A stretch of 60,369 nucleotides of DNA from Rhodococcus aetherivorans (GCF_011058165.1 NZ_JAALEG010000027.1:1-60369), one strand, 5' to 3'. Positions 10,801-18,716 are shown, counted from the stretch's first letter. Notes: generated by a model not told the origin, from the letters alone. Made by a program: numbers and translations.

Positions 10801-11041
10801 TCAGGTGTTCGTGATCGTCGATCCGCAGCCCGAAGTGTTCGAAGGTGTGGACGGAGTCGGACAGCGACGGATCGCGGCCCGGCCACCTCATGACGGCGTC
10901 GGCGACGCCGTCGCGGGCAGCGCGCTCGACGAACAGGAGGGCCGGATGCTCCCCGCGTGACCCGGCGAGGTGCCGCGCGGCCCCGGCGACGTCGGTGGGC
11001 AGCGGTTCGTGTCGATGCGTGGTGGCGGTATCGGTGGTCAT
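7895..11041 (-). CDS. Short-form NAD-dependent glutamate dehydrogenase
   Basis: Catalyses glutamate to 2-oxoglutarate plus ammonia with NAD+. The 1048-aa product belongs to the large NAD-GDH family: the catalytic region has GGVRFSDR at 286-293 and the lysine-rich segment KTQVVKNAPIVPVGAKG at 306-322. Most bacterial members are about 1600 aa; this one starts roughly 500 residues further in and lacks most of the N-terminal regulatory ACT-like part. It is a natural start rather than a truncation visible here: the ATG at 11041 has AAAGGA 9 bases upstream and a divergent gene lies just beyond. The neighbouring aminotransferase makes glutamate, which this enzyme can deaminate. Confidence 0.88.
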   Translation of the reverse strand: MTTDTATTHRHEPLPTDVAGAARHLAGSRGEHPALLFVERAARDGVADAVMRWPGRDPSLSDSVHTFEHFGLRIDDHEHLTGDGEDRRVHRFAFVTPPEWGPGSPCRVAAVVDAHAQGRTVVDRYARLAVVADVDVRDIALVRAAGRFARQAGLIMSERYIVDTLCRHPGFVEALVACFAARFDPDRCDRDVAAERAERALAARRGAAESLDEDRILRSLESFVTATVRTNWYQRDEHGAPKSYGAFMLDSGRLADPGPVVPHREIFVHSDDMEGIHVRSGTVARGGVRFSDRPEDYRTEVLGLMKTQVVKNAPIVPVGAKGAFVRRNPDVSPAQAYSTFIRGMLDLVDNIVDGKIVHPDRTVVHGGDDGYLVVAADKGTAAFSDLANSIAAEYDYWLGDAFASGGSSGYDHKAMGITARGAWVAVREHFADLGVDVDTTEVTAVGIGDMSGDVFGNGMLLSPHLRLVGAFDHRHIFLDPDPDPARAYAERRRLFERPGSSWDDVDRDVLSPGGGVWPRSAKSVTVPEPARRLLGLPHPTTTPSELIKALLTAPVDLLWNGGVGTYVKATSESHTDAADPGNDDVRVDASQLRCRVVGEGGNLGFTQRARIEFSAAGGRINADFIDNAAGVATSDAEVNLKIALESARRSGRLTLEERNRLLGDARDEVARTVLRTSRDQSVALGLAVSRAARLLGRHERLISHLETGDGIRRSTEVLPTVQELAARAGAGRGLTRPEIAVLLARSKNVVCRDLLESDVPDDPVFADVAQAYFPERMRGLLQDEIRDHPLRREIVATRIASDLVDHVGPGMIYQLEERLGVRTPAVARAYAVIRAVFDTDRLWAEARDRPGSGAERWARLGTVQNFVEHAASWILRLRPSPLDVSAEITRLRAGVEDLLSDTGADGGPDFRLLGEYPALVDTAYTLNCPARTVARVHAGTGSLLGLDGTSPDLSAGSHTWWDSTAIATVRDELAERHHALVAAILRRDGTPIAPADVDEVLARWQRRVPDAIARVTRLTTELREDGLVDLPRACTLGAELRLLVRESH

Positions 11042-11218
11042 CGGCGTGTCCTTTCGATCACCCGGTGTGGGCCGTGGTGTGCCGCCAGTCTGCGGGCGAC
11101 CCCTGGAGACGGACATGTACTCGATGTCCATGTATGCGGCGGAACTTGTACTTCCGGTCCATGAGTGACCGGCGTTCTCGCCCCTACAGTTCGAGGAAAC
11201 CGACGGAGGGAGAAGGAC
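11042..11218. promoter_or_regulatory. Divergent promoter region with candidate operator
   Basis: This 177-base spacer separates the divergent glutamate dehydrogenase and aminotransferase operons. An inverted repeat GGACAT-N7-ATGTCC lies at 11111-11129 near the middle, and ATGTA is repeated around it. A possible -10 TACAGT at 11185-11190 faces the aminotransferase but lacks a good -35. The operator and promoter are weak predictions. Confidence 0.35.
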
Positions 11219-12577
11219 ATGACCGCAGTGGAACTCGTACGGGGCGGGCCCGGACTCGAGCAGGCACGCCGCATCGTGACGGAAATCCCGGGCCCCCGGT
11301 CCCGCGAGCTGGCGCAGCGCCGTGCCGCCGCGCTGCCGGCAGGCCTGGCCAGTGGCGCCGAAATCTACGCGGCGGCGGGCGGCGGGGGTGTGCTCGTCGA
11401 CGTGGACGGGAACTCCTTCATCGACCTCGGTTCCGGCATCGCCGTCACCACCGTCGGCAACTCCGCGCCGCGCGTCGTCGAACGCGCCACCGCGCAGCTG
11501 CAGCAGTTCACCCACACCTGCTTCCTCGCCACGCCGTACGAGCCGTACATCGAGGTTGCCGAGGTCCTCAACCGGCTGACCCCCGGAACCCACGCCAAGC
11601 GCACGGCACTGTTCAACACCGGCAGCGAGGCCGTCGAGAACGCCGTGAAGTACGCCCGCGCGGCGACCGGTCGTTCCGCCGTGGTCACGTTCGACCACGC
11701 CTTCCACGGCCGGACGCTGATGACGATGACCATGACGGCGAAGAACCAGCCCTACAAGCACTCCTTCGGTCCGTTCGCCCCGGAGGTCTACCGCGCGCCG
11801 ATGGCCTACCCCTACCGGTGGCCGAGCGGGCCCGACCGCGCCGCGGACGAGGCGTTCGAGCAGTTCCGGCTGCTCGTCGACGCCCAGATCGGCGCGGACC
11901 AGGTGGCGTGCGTCGTCGTCGAACCCATCCAGGGCGAAGGCGGGTTCATCGTCCCCGCCGACGGATTCCTCCGCCGCGTCGCCGATTTCTGCCGGGACCG
12001 CGGCATCCTCGTCGTCGCCGACGAGGTGCAGACCGGCATCGCCCGCACCGGAGCATGGTTCGCCTGCGAGCACGAAGGCCTGGTGCCGGATCTGATCGTC
12101 ACGGCGAAGGGACTCGCCGGCGGGCTTCCGCTCGCGGCCGTCACCGGCCGGGCCGAGATCATGGATCGCGCCCACCCGGGCGGCATCGGCGGCACCTACA
12201 GTGGCAACCCCGCGGCGTGCGCGGCGGCCCTCGGGGTGTTCGAGACGATCGAAGCGGAGCATCTGCTCGACCGGGCTCAGGAAATCGGCGCGCTGATGCT
12301 GCGGGAACTGCGCGACATCGGCACCCACCACCCCGTCGTCGGCGACGTCCGCGGACGCGGCGCCATGATCGCCGTCGAACTCGTCGAGCCCGGTACGACC
12401 ACTCCCAACCGCGAGGCCGTCGCGGAGATCGTCCGGTACTGCCAGGCCCACGGGGTCCTCACCCTGACCGCCGGCACGTTCGGGAACGTGCTCCGTTTCC
12501 TGCCGCCGCTGTCGATCTCCGACGAGCTGCTCACCGAGGCGTTCTCGGTGCTGCGCGACGCGTTCGCCGCCCTCTGA
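11219..12577 (+). CDS. gabT: 4-aminobutyrate / 5-aminovalerate aminotransferase (class III)
   Basis: PLP-dependent omega-aminotransferase, 452 aa. It moves the terminal amino group of 4-aminobutyrate or 5-aminovalerate to 2-oxoglutarate, giving the semialdehyde and glutamate. The PLP lysine is K297 in TAKGLAGG; DEVQTG at 268-273 carries the conserved aspartate. The ATG at 11219 follows GGAGGGAGAAGG. It starts an operon with a glutaryl-CoA dehydrogenase-like enzyme, an aldehyde dehydrogenase and a CoA-transferase. That favours 5-aminovalerate (C5, lysine breakdown) over 4-aminobutyrate as the physiological substrate; GabT enzymes often take both. Confidence 0.85.
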   Translation: MTAVELVRGGPGLEQARRIVTEIPGPRSRELAQRRAAALPAGLASGAEIYAAAGGGGVLVDVDGNSFIDLGSGIAVTTVGNSAPRVVERATAQLQQFTHTCFLATPYEPYIEVAEVLNRLTPGTHAKRTALFNTGSEAVENAVKYARAATGRSAVVTFDHAFHGRTLMTMTMTAKNQPYKHSFGPFAPEVYRAPMAYPYRWPSGPDRAADEAFEQFRLLVDAQIGADQVACVVVEPIQGEGGFIVPADGFLRRVADFCRDRGILVVADEVQTGIARTGAWFACEHEGLVPDLIVTAKGLAGGLPLAAVTGRAEIMDRAHPGGIGGTYSGNPAACAAALGVFETIEAEHLLDRAQEIGALMLRELRDIGTHHPVVGDVRGRGAMIAVELVEPGTTTPNREAVAEIVRYCQAHGVLTLTAGTFGNVLRFLPPLSISDELLTEAFSVLRDAFAAL

Positions 12578-12611
12578 CCACCACCGCTCCCTACTCCGCG
12601 AGGACCAGCAC

Positions 12612-13805
12612 ATGACCACCACCGCACCCGCCCGCACGACCGGTCCGCTGCGACCGCTCGAACTCCTCGGCGCCGACACACTGCTCGACGCCGACGAACG
12701 CGACATCGCCGCCACCGTCCGCCGCTTCGTCGAGACCCGGCTCGTCCCCGAGGTCGGCGACTGGTTCGAATCCGCGACGCTGCCCAAGGAAGTGGCGAAG
12801 GAGTTCGGCGCCCTCGGCGTCCTCGGCATGCACCTGGACGGGTACGGCTGCGCCGGCACCAACGCCGTCAGCTACGGCCTGGCCTGCCTGGAACTCGAGG
12901 CCGGCGACAGCGGATTCCGCAGCTTCGTCTCGGTGCAGGGTTCGCTGTCGATGTTCTCCATCCACCGCTACGGATCCGACGAACAGAAGCAGGAATGGCT
13001 GCCCCGCCTGGCCTCCGGAGACGCCATCGGATGCTTCGGCCTGACGGAACCCGACTTCGGGTCCAACCCTTCGGGAATGCGCACCCGCGCCCGCCGGGAC
13101 GGTTCGGACTGGATCCTCACCGGCACCAAGATGTGGATCACCAACGGCAATCTCGCGGACGTCGCCACGGTGTGGGCCCAGACCGACGAGGGTGTCCGCG
13201 GGTTCCTGGTTCCCACCGACACACCCGGCTTCACCGCCAACAGGATTCACCGCAAGCTGTCGCTGCGGGCTTCGGTGACCTCCGAGCTGGTCCTCGACAA
13301 CGTGCGCCTGCCGGGCTCGGCCGAGCTTCCCCTCGCCCGCGGCCTCGGGGCTCCCCTGTCGTGCCTCAACGAGGCCCGGTTCGGCATCGTGTTCGGCGCG
13401 CTCGGCGCGGCCCGGAACAGCCTCGAGACCGCGTTGGACTACGCCGCCTCCCGGGAGGTCTTCGACCGCCCGCTCGCCGCCTACCAGCTCACCCAGGAGA
13501 AGCTGGCCGACATGACGCTCGAGCTCGGCAAGGGCTTCCTGCTCGCACTGCACCTCGGCCGCCTCAAGGACGAGTCCGGTGTCACCCCCGAGCAGATCAG
13601 CCTCGGCAAGCTCAACAACGTGCGCGAGGCATTGGCCATTGCCCGCGAATGCCGGACCATTCTCGGCGCCAGCGGCATCACCCTCGAGTACTCGCCGCTG
13701 CGGCACGCCAACAACCTCGAGTCGGTGCTGACCTACGAGGGCACCAGCGAGATGCACCTGCTCTCGATCGGCCGCGCCCTGACCGGTCACGCCGCATTCC
13801 GCTGA
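12612..13805 (+). CDS. gcdH: Glutaryl-CoA dehydrogenase-like acyl-CoA dehydrogenase
   Basis: FAD acyl-CoA dehydrogenase, 397 aa. It is assigned to the glutaryl-CoA dehydrogenase branch, which oxidises and decarboxylates glutaryl-CoA to crotonyl-CoA. The C-terminal motif around RHANNLESVLTYEGTSEMH has the catalytic glutamate at E376 and the arginine-histidine pair typical of that branch. FGLTEPDFGS near residue 141 is the acyl-CoA dehydrogenase signature. It lies 34 bases after the aminotransferase and 32 before the aldehyde dehydrogenase. The glutaryl specificity is inferred from motif and operon; another short dicarboxylyl-CoA is possible. Confidence 0.8.
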   Translation: MTTTAPARTTGPLRPLELLGADTLLDADERDIAATVRRFVETRLVPEVGDWFESATLPKEVAKEFGALGVLGMHLDGYGCAGTNAVSYGLACLELEAGDSGFRSFVSVQGSLSMFSIHRYGSDEQKQEWLPRLASGDAIGCFGLTEPDFGSNPSGMRTRARRDGSDWILTGTKMWITNGNLADVATVWAQTDEGVRGFLVPTDTPGFTANRIHRKLSLRASVTSELVLDNVRLPGSAELPLARGLGAPLSCLNEARFGIVFGALGAARNSLETALDYAASREVFDRPLAAYQLTQEKLADMTLELGKGFLLALHLGRLKDESGVTPEQISLGKLNNVREALAIARECRTILGASGITLEYSPLRHANNLESVLTYEGTSEMHLLSIGRALTGHAAFR

Positions 13806-13837
13806 CCCGCACCGTCGAAGCGTCGAAGGGACACACG

Positions 13838-15304
13838 ATGACGACACCCGTTCTGCTGCAGCACTACATCGACGGCGAGTGGTTCGACGGCGGGGCCGAG
13901 GCCCTGGCGAGCATCAGCCCCGCCGAGCCGGACGTCACCGTGGCCCGCGGTCGTGCGGCCACGGGCGACGACGTCGACCGGGCCGTGGCCGCCGCGCGCG
14001 CCGCGGCCCGGCCATGGGCGAGAACCCCGGCGCACGAGCGCGGTGCCGTCCTCGCCCGGGCGGCTGCCGTCGTCGAATCGTCCGCGTCGCAGTGGGGCGC
14101 GGAACTTGCCCGGGAGGAGGGCAAGACGCGGGGCGAAGGCGTCGCCGAGGTGCTCCGCGCGGCCCAGATCCTGCGCTTCTACGGCGGCGAGGGCGACCGG
14201 GAGGCCGGCGAGATGTTCGCCTCCCCCCGCCGCGGTGAGCAGATCCTGGTCGCGCGCAAGCCCGTCGGCGTCGTCGGGGTCATCACCCCCTTCAACTTCC
14301 CCATCGCCATCCCCGCCTGGAAGATCGCCCCGGCACTGACCTACGGCAACACCGTGGTGTGGAAGCCGGCGGGCACCGTGCCGCTGCTGGCCATGCGGCT
14401 GATGCAGGCCCTCGCCGACGCCGGCCTGCCGCCGGGGGTGCTCAACCTCGTCATCGGTGGCCGGGCGGTCGGCGCCGGCATCGCCGACCATCCGGGTGTC
14501 GACGCGCTGACCTTCACCGGTTCCACGGCGGTGGGCCGGAGCCTCGCGGCGGCGGGAGCCGCCCGGGGGGTGCCGGTGCAGGCGGAGATGGGCGGCAAGA
14601 ACGCGGCGGTGGTGCTCGGCGACGCGGACCTCGATCTCGCCGCCGAACAGGTGCTGCTCGGCGCGTTCCGGTCGTCGGGGCAGAAGTGCACGGCGACCTC
14701 CCGGCTCATCGTCACCGACGACGTCGCCGACGAGTTCGTCGGTGAACTCGTCGCCCGGATCGGGAAGTGGACCGTCGGCAATCCCCTGGACGAGGACGTC
14801 CACATGGGTCCGGTGGTCGACGCCGCGGCGCGGGCGTCGATCCGGGCGGGGGTCGACGAGGCGGTACGCCAGGGTGCCCGAGTGTTGTGCGGGGGCCGGC
14901 CCTACGAGGACGGTGAACTGGCGGCCGGGTTCTACGTGCCGCCCACCGTGCTCGAGCTGCCCGGCACCCGGCTCGACGTGTGGCGCGAGGAACTGTTCGG
15001 GCCCGTGCTGGCCGTGTGCCGGGCGGCCGACGCCGAGACGGCGTTCGCGCTCGCCGACGACAGCGAGTACGGCTTGTCGGCGGCGGTGTTCACCCAGGAC
15101 CTCACCCGCGCCCTCGGGGCGCTCGACGACCTGGACGTGGGCATCCTGCACATCAACTCCGAATCCGCCGGCGCCGACCCGCACGTCCCGTTCGGCGGCG
15201 CGAAGAAGAGCGGGTACGGCCCGAAGGAACAGGGCCGCGCCGCACGGGAGTTCTTCACCCACACCACGACCGTCTACCTTCGCGGCGGGAGGCCGATCGC
15301 ATGA
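13838..15304 (+). CDS. NAD(P)-dependent semialdehyde dehydrogenase (succinate/glutarate/2-oxoglutarate type)
   Basis: Aldehyde dehydrogenase superfamily, 488 aa, with the catalytic cysteine C284 in GQKCTATSR, general base E250 and N153 of PFNF. It resembles the semialdehyde dehydrogenases. As second step after the aminotransferase it would oxidise glutarate semialdehyde to glutarate, or succinate semialdehyde to succinate. The ATG at 13838 follows GAAGGGACAC; the long open frame further upstream is a shadow of the acyl-CoA dehydrogenase gene. The stop overlaps the CoA-transferase start by 4 bases. Confidence 0.85.
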   Translation: MTTPVLLQHYIDGEWFDGGAEALASISPAEPDVTVARGRAATGDDVDRAVAAARAAARPWARTPAHERGAVLARAAAVVESSASQWGAELAREEGKTRGEGVAEVLRAAQILRFYGGEGDREAGEMFASPRRGEQILVARKPVGVVGVITPFNFPIAIPAWKIAPALTYGNTVVWKPAGTVPLLAMRLMQALADAGLPPGVLNLVIGGRAVGAGIADHPGVDALTFTGSTAVGRSLAAAGAARGVPVQAEMGGKNAAVVLGDADLDLAAEQVLLGAFRSSGQKCTATSRLIVTDDVADEFVGELVARIGKWTVGNPLDEDVHMGPVVDAAARASIRAGVDEAVRQGARVLCGGRPYEDGELAAGFYVPPTVLELPGTRLDVWREELFGPVLAVCRAADAETAFALADDSEYGLSAAVFTQDLTRALGALDDLDVGILHINSESAGADPHVPFGGAKKSGYGPKEQGRAAREFFTHTTTVYLRGGRPIA

Positions 15305-16416
15305 GCAGGGGCGCACTCGACGGCATCGTCGTCGCCGACTTCACCCGGGTCCTCGCCGGCCCCTACGCCACGATGATGCTCGCGGACATGGGTGCCGAGG
15401 TCGTCAAGATCGAACGTCCCGGCACCGGCGACGACACCCGCGCGTGGGGACCGCCCTACGACGACGAGGGCTCGGCCACGTACTTCAACTCGGTGAACCG
15501 CAACAAGACCTCCGTGGTCCTGGACCTCGCGTCGGAGGACGGCCGCGCCGAGGCCCGCCGGCTCGTGGCGCGCGCGGACATCGTGGTCGAGAACTTCCGG
15601 GCGGGCACCATGGAGCGGCTCGGCCTGGGCTACGACGAGCTGCTCGACGTGAACCCGGGGCTGATCTACTGCTCCGTCACCGGGTTCGGGAGCGGGGACG
15701 GAGCGGCACTGCCGGGCTACGACCTGCTCGTGCAGGCCGTCGGTGGGCTCATGAGCATCACCGGACCCGAGGCCGGTACGCCGACGAAGGTGGGTGTCGC
15801 GGTCGTCGACGTGCTCACCGGCCTGCACGCCCTCGCCGGCATCCTCGCCGCTCTGCATCATCGGGAGCGCACCGGCGAGGGGCAGCGCGTCGAGACCAAC
15901 CTTCTTTCCGCGCTCCTGTCGTCGCTCGTCAATCAGGCGTCGGCGTACCTCGGTGCCGGGGTGGTGCCCGGCATCCTCGGGAACCGGCACCCCAGCATCG
16001 CCCCGTACGAGGTGTTCACGACCAAGGACCGGCCGCTGGCGCTGGCGGTGGGCAACGACAAGCAGTTCACCCGGCTCGCCGAGACGATCGGCGCGCCGGA
16101 GCTGGCCACCGATCCGCGCTTCCGCAGCAACCCGCTGCGCGTCGCACACCGCGAGGAACTGTGCGCCGAGATCACCTCGATCCTCGTCACGGCCGGGGCC
16201 GACCACTGGTACGACGAACTCTCCCGCGTGGGTGTTCCGGCCGGACCCATCAACGACGTCGCCGAGGCATTCGAGTTCGCCCGGCGTCTCGGCCTCGACG
16301 CCGTGGTGTCCGTGCCGGGAAGCGCCACGCCACAGGTCGGAAATCCGTTGAGCTTCTCCAGGACTCCGGTCCGGTACCGTTCGGCCCCGCCACCCCTGGG
16401 TGGAGCCGCGGACTGA
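15301..16416 (+). CDS. Family III (CaiB/BaiF) CoA-transferase
   Basis: 371-aa formyl-CoA-transferase-type enzyme that moves CoA between carboxylic acids through an aspartyl-CoA anhydride. The catalytic aspartate is D141 in GYDLLVQA, and the N-terminal DFTRVLAGPYA motif is typical. Mammalian SUGCT, of the same family, makes glutaryl-CoA from glutarate. With a glutaryl-CoA dehydrogenase-like gene in the same operon the same reaction is the best guess. The start ATG overlaps the aldehyde dehydrogenase stop (ATGA). Confidence 0.83.
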   Translation: MSRGALDGIVVADFTRVLAGPYATMMLADMGAEVVKIERPGTGDDTRAWGPPYDDEGSATYFNSVNRNKTSVVLDLASEDGRAEARRLVARADIVVENFRAGTMERLGLGYDELLDVNPGLIYCSVTGFGSGDGAALPGYDLLVQAVGGLMSITGPEAGTPTKVGVAVVDVLTGLHALAGILAALHHRERTGEGQRVETNLLSALLSSLVNQASAYLGAGVVPGILGNRHPSIAPYEVFTTKDRPLALAVGNDKQFTRLAETIGAPELATDPRFRSNPLRVAHREELCAEITSILVTAGADHWYDELSRVGVPAGPINDVAEAFEFARRLGLDAVVSVPGSATPQVGNPLSFSRTPVRYRSAPPPLGGAAD

Positions 16417-16436
16417 CCGGCAGGAACCGGAGGAGT

Positions 16437-16472
16437 GCCCGTCCCGTCGCGTCCGGCCGCGGCGGGACGGGC
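16437..16472. terminator. Hairpin terminator after the CoA-transferase operon
   Basis: Bases 16437-16446 pair perfectly with 16463-16472 (10 bp, GC-rich) around a 16-base loop, 20 bases after the CoA-transferase stop. The downstream gene is on the opposite strand and ends at 16529, so the hairpin probably serves both. Confidence 0.65.
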
Positions 16473-16528
16473 GTCGTGCCGCACCGAACCGAACGGCGGG
16501 CGCCTCCGTCGTCCGTCCCCTCCCTCGA

Positions 16529-17683
16529 TCAGGGATGCGCGATGGCGCGATCCTCGGGGGCGGGAACGGTGGCTGCGGGCCGTCGCAGACCGAAGGACTC
16601 GAAGCCGACGACGTACAGGAGCGTCACCAACGCGAACAGGTCCATGAATCCGAGGGCGTTGCCGTGCAGGCCGCCGGCGACGGCCGGCTCGTGGAGCACG
16701 ATCTCGGCGATCACGTAGTAGTACAGGACGAACGTGGTCACGGCGAGGGCGAACGTGATCGCTGCACGGGACAGCAGGTTCACCACGGCCCCGCCGCCCG
16801 TCGGCCTGTTGCCGAAGGCGTTGGCCCACAGAATCATCCATGCGACCCAGCACACGCCCAGCTGGGCCGGGAACTGATCGAGCGGGAAGCCCGGTTCGGC
16901 TGCCGTGCCGGGACCGACGAGCACCGCACACACCGCACGCAGTGCCGCGAACAGCACGGTGCCGAGCACGATGTTGCCGACCGTCGAGACCAGTGCGACC
17001 CGCATGCGGCTGCCGGCGAGCCGCCACGGCCAGTTCTCCCAGGTCTGTCCGGTGAGCACGATCGCGACGATGATCGAGTAGTACCAGCCGAGCAGTGTGT
17101 CGATGCCGAGCAGTGCTGTGCCTTCCCGAACCGTCTCCGAGACCGCGGGTACACCCAACACGAGATAGAGCAGTGCGGTGGGGACGAGGAGGGAGACGAT
17201 CTCGCAGGCGCCGACCCACGGCTGTTTCAGGCCCAGATCTGTCCACGGCCAGTGTCCCCAGTTGAGCACCACCAGGACCCACGTGGAGAAGCCGAACAGG
17301 ACGAACAACGCGCCCGTGAAGTAGCCCAGGCCGTCGGGACGCGCGGCCGCGTAGTCGGGATACAGGTGGCCGATTCCGCTCGCCAGGGCATACGTGACAA
17401 CGACGGCGAAAGCCGTAGCGGCGCCGAGGAACGCAATGCCGCGCCAGGGTTGCCGTAGCCGGTCGAATCCCCAGAGTTCGAGGTTGAATCCGGCCCACAC
17501 GACGAACAGCAGGGCCCAGAACAGGGCGGCGTTGAACGGCAACGGATACAGGTCGAACGGGCTGAGCCGCGGGTCGGCGAGCAGATACCACGCCGCGACG
17601 GAGGCGGTGGTGATCACGGCGGTGTTGGCGACACCGAATCCGAGCCACCCCGGGGACGTGTCGGCGTGCGAGCGTTCGGGCAT
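16529..17683 (-). CDS. Multipass membrane protein, unknown function
   Basis: 384-aa very hydrophobic protein, rich in tryptophan, with about nine to ten predicted membrane segments spread through the whole length and a short hydrophilic N-terminus. No family motif was recognised, so no function is assigned; a transporter or an integral membrane enzyme is possible. The ATG at 17683 is chosen because AGAAGG lies about 11 bases upstream; the longer open frame upstream is arginine-rich and includes a decayed PucR fragment, so it is not coding. It converges with the CoA-transferase operon. Confidence 0.7.
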   Translation of the reverse strand: MPERSHADTSPGWLGFGVANTAVITTASVAAWYLLADPRLSPFDLYPLPFNAALFWALLFVVWAGFNLELWGFDRLRQPWRGIAFLGAATAFAVVVTYALASGIGHLYPDYAAARPDGLGYFTGALFVLFGFSTWVLVVLNWGHWPWTDLGLKQPWVGACEIVSLLVPTALLYLVLGVPAVSETVREGTALLGIDTLLGWYYSIIVAIVLTGQTWENWPWRLAGSRMRVALVSTVGNIVLGTVLFAALRAVCAVLVGPGTAAEPGFPLDQFPAQLGVCWVAWMILWANAFGNRPTGGGAVVNLLSRAAITFALAVTTFVLYYYVIAEIVLHEPAVAGGLHGNALGFMDLFALVTLLYVVGFESFGLRRPAATVPAPEDRAIAHP

Positions 17684-18092
17684 GGGGTACCGAAACCTTC
17701 TGTGATGCCCTCGAAACGAGGGGCGAGGGGAACGTCGGCCGAGGAGATCGGTGAGTGGTGTGGTGGCCGGAGTCGGCTGCCGGATCGCGGACCGTGTCCT
17801 CGAGGGTTCTTCGTCAGCACCGCCGGCGCAGTTCGGGACCGGCCGTGGGAGCGTGGAGCATCGGAGTGTCCTTCCCGTGAGAATGCGACTCGTGAGAATG
17901 TGACTCGGAGCACACTCGAAACGATCGCGCGTCACAACTGTTGCGCCGCGTTGCATCCCCCGCTCGGGTCCGGATCGTCCGCCACGGCCGCCCGGCATCT
18001 CCCGGACCTCGACGGCCGCTCACCACTCCGGCCGGGTGTGGATCGAGTCGAGGTCGCAGCGGTCAGCCGAAATGTTGGCTACAATTATGTAC
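17684..18092. other. Intergenic region with a PucR remnant and TA promoter
   Basis: About 400 bases hold no complete gene. The left part is the promoter region of the membrane protein (minus strand), where no clear -10/-35 was seen. The right part holds the decayed PucR 3' end (17978-18057) and the promoter of the toxin-antitoxin pair. The sequence at 17840-17930 has scattered GTGAGAATG repeats without evident function. Confidence 0.5.
17978..18057 (-). pseudogene. Decayed 80-bp copy of the PucR gene 3' end
   Basis: These 80 bases align without gaps to 18720-18799, the last 80 bases of the intact PucR gene before its stop; I count 71 identical positions. The orientation is the same. Translated, it keeps DLDSIHTR and EW from the C-terminal helix-turn-helix, but a TGA interrupts it after EW and the normal stop is lost. 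With the toxin-antitoxin pair between the two copies, this looks like a displaced target copy left by insertion or by unequal recombination. Confidence 0.8.
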
Positions 18093-18094
18093 AT
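18080..18094 (+). promoter_or_regulatory. TA promoter -10 (TACAAT) and palindrome ATGTACAT
   Basis: A good -10 hexamer TACAAT at 18080-18085 places the transcription start at about 18092-18093, on the A of the antitoxin ATG, so the message is probably leaderless. An 8-bp palindrome ATGTACAT at 18087-18094 covers this start and could be the autoregulatory site. No convincing -35 was found. Confidence 0.5.
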
Positions 18095-18377
18095 GACGAC
18101 TCTTCCGGTGGCCGAGGCGCGGGCGCAGTTCTCCCGTCTGGTCGACGAGGCCGAGCGCACCCACGAGCGGTTCGAGATCACCCGAAATGGGCACCGGGCC
18201 GCGGTGCTGCTCGGTGCCGACGACTACGACGCGCTGCGCGAGACCATTGCCGTGCTGGCCGAGAAGTCCCTGCTTGCCGACCACCTCACGGGAATGGCCG
18301 AGATCGAGGCCGGGGACAGCCTCGATGCCGCATCCCTCGCCGAGATCATGTCCGCGGGCAAGCCCGGCGACGAGTGA
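18093..18377 (+). CDS. Phd/YefM-type antitoxin
   Basis: 94-aa antitoxin with the Phd/YefM DNA-binding fold at the N-terminus (LPVAEARAQFSRLVDEAE, then NGHRAAVLLGADDYDAL) and an acidic flexible C-terminus that would wrap the toxin. It neutralises the toxin encoded immediately downstream and represses the pair. The ATG at 18093 starts the conserved domain; a second in-frame ATG lies two codons earlier at 18087. The stop overlaps the toxin start (GTGA). Confidence 0.87.
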   Translation: MTTLPVAEARAQFSRLVDEAERTHERFEITRNGHRAAVLLGADDYDALRETIAVLAEKSLLADHLTGMAEIEAGDSLDAASLAEIMSAGKPGDE

Positions 18378-18655
18378 GCGTTCCCGGCGAGCCCTACACC
18401 CTGATCGTGGCCCGTACCGCTGCCCGTGCGCTCGAGCGGACCCTGCCCGAGAAGGTCGCCGCCGCGGTGTACGAGTTCCTCACCGGACCCCTCCTCGAAA
18501 ACCCGCACCGGGTCGGCAACGAACTCGCCCCACCGTTGGCACCGGCCTGCTCCGCCCGCCGCGGCTCCTACCGGGTGCTGTACCTGATCGACGAGAACAC
18601 CCGCCAGGTCCGAGTCACCGCGATCTCCCACCGCGCCGACGCGTACCGCACCTGA
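18374..18655 (+). CDS. RelE/ParE-family toxin
   Basis: 93-aa RelE/ParE superfamily toxin with the pattern of an N-terminal strand (YTLIVARTAARALERTLPEKV), a central helix and C-terminal strands GSYRVLYLIDENTRQVRVTAISHRADAY. The histidine-arginine near the end is typical of ribosome-dependent mRNA-cutting RelE types. The GTG start overlaps the antitoxin stop, so the two are translationally coupled. The pair lies between two copies of the PucR 3' end, suggesting arrival as a small mobile cassette. Confidence 0.85.
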   Translation: MSVPGEPYTLIVARTAARALERTLPEKVAAAVYEFLTGPLLENPHRVGNELAPPLAPACSARRGSYRVLYLIDENTRQVRVTAISHRADAYRT

Positions 18656-18716
18656 ATCGTCCGGGGCGCGGCCGGGGTGAGGATCTCGTCGAGGCGCTGC
18701 GACCGGACGTCGGCAC

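Noticed and set aside
11042-12862. Extended N-terminus for the glutamate dehydrogenase reaching to 12862 to give the 1600-aa form
   Set aside because: That frame is antisense to the well-supported aminotransferase gene and shows no GDH domain sequence; the ATG at 11041 has a good ribosome binding site.
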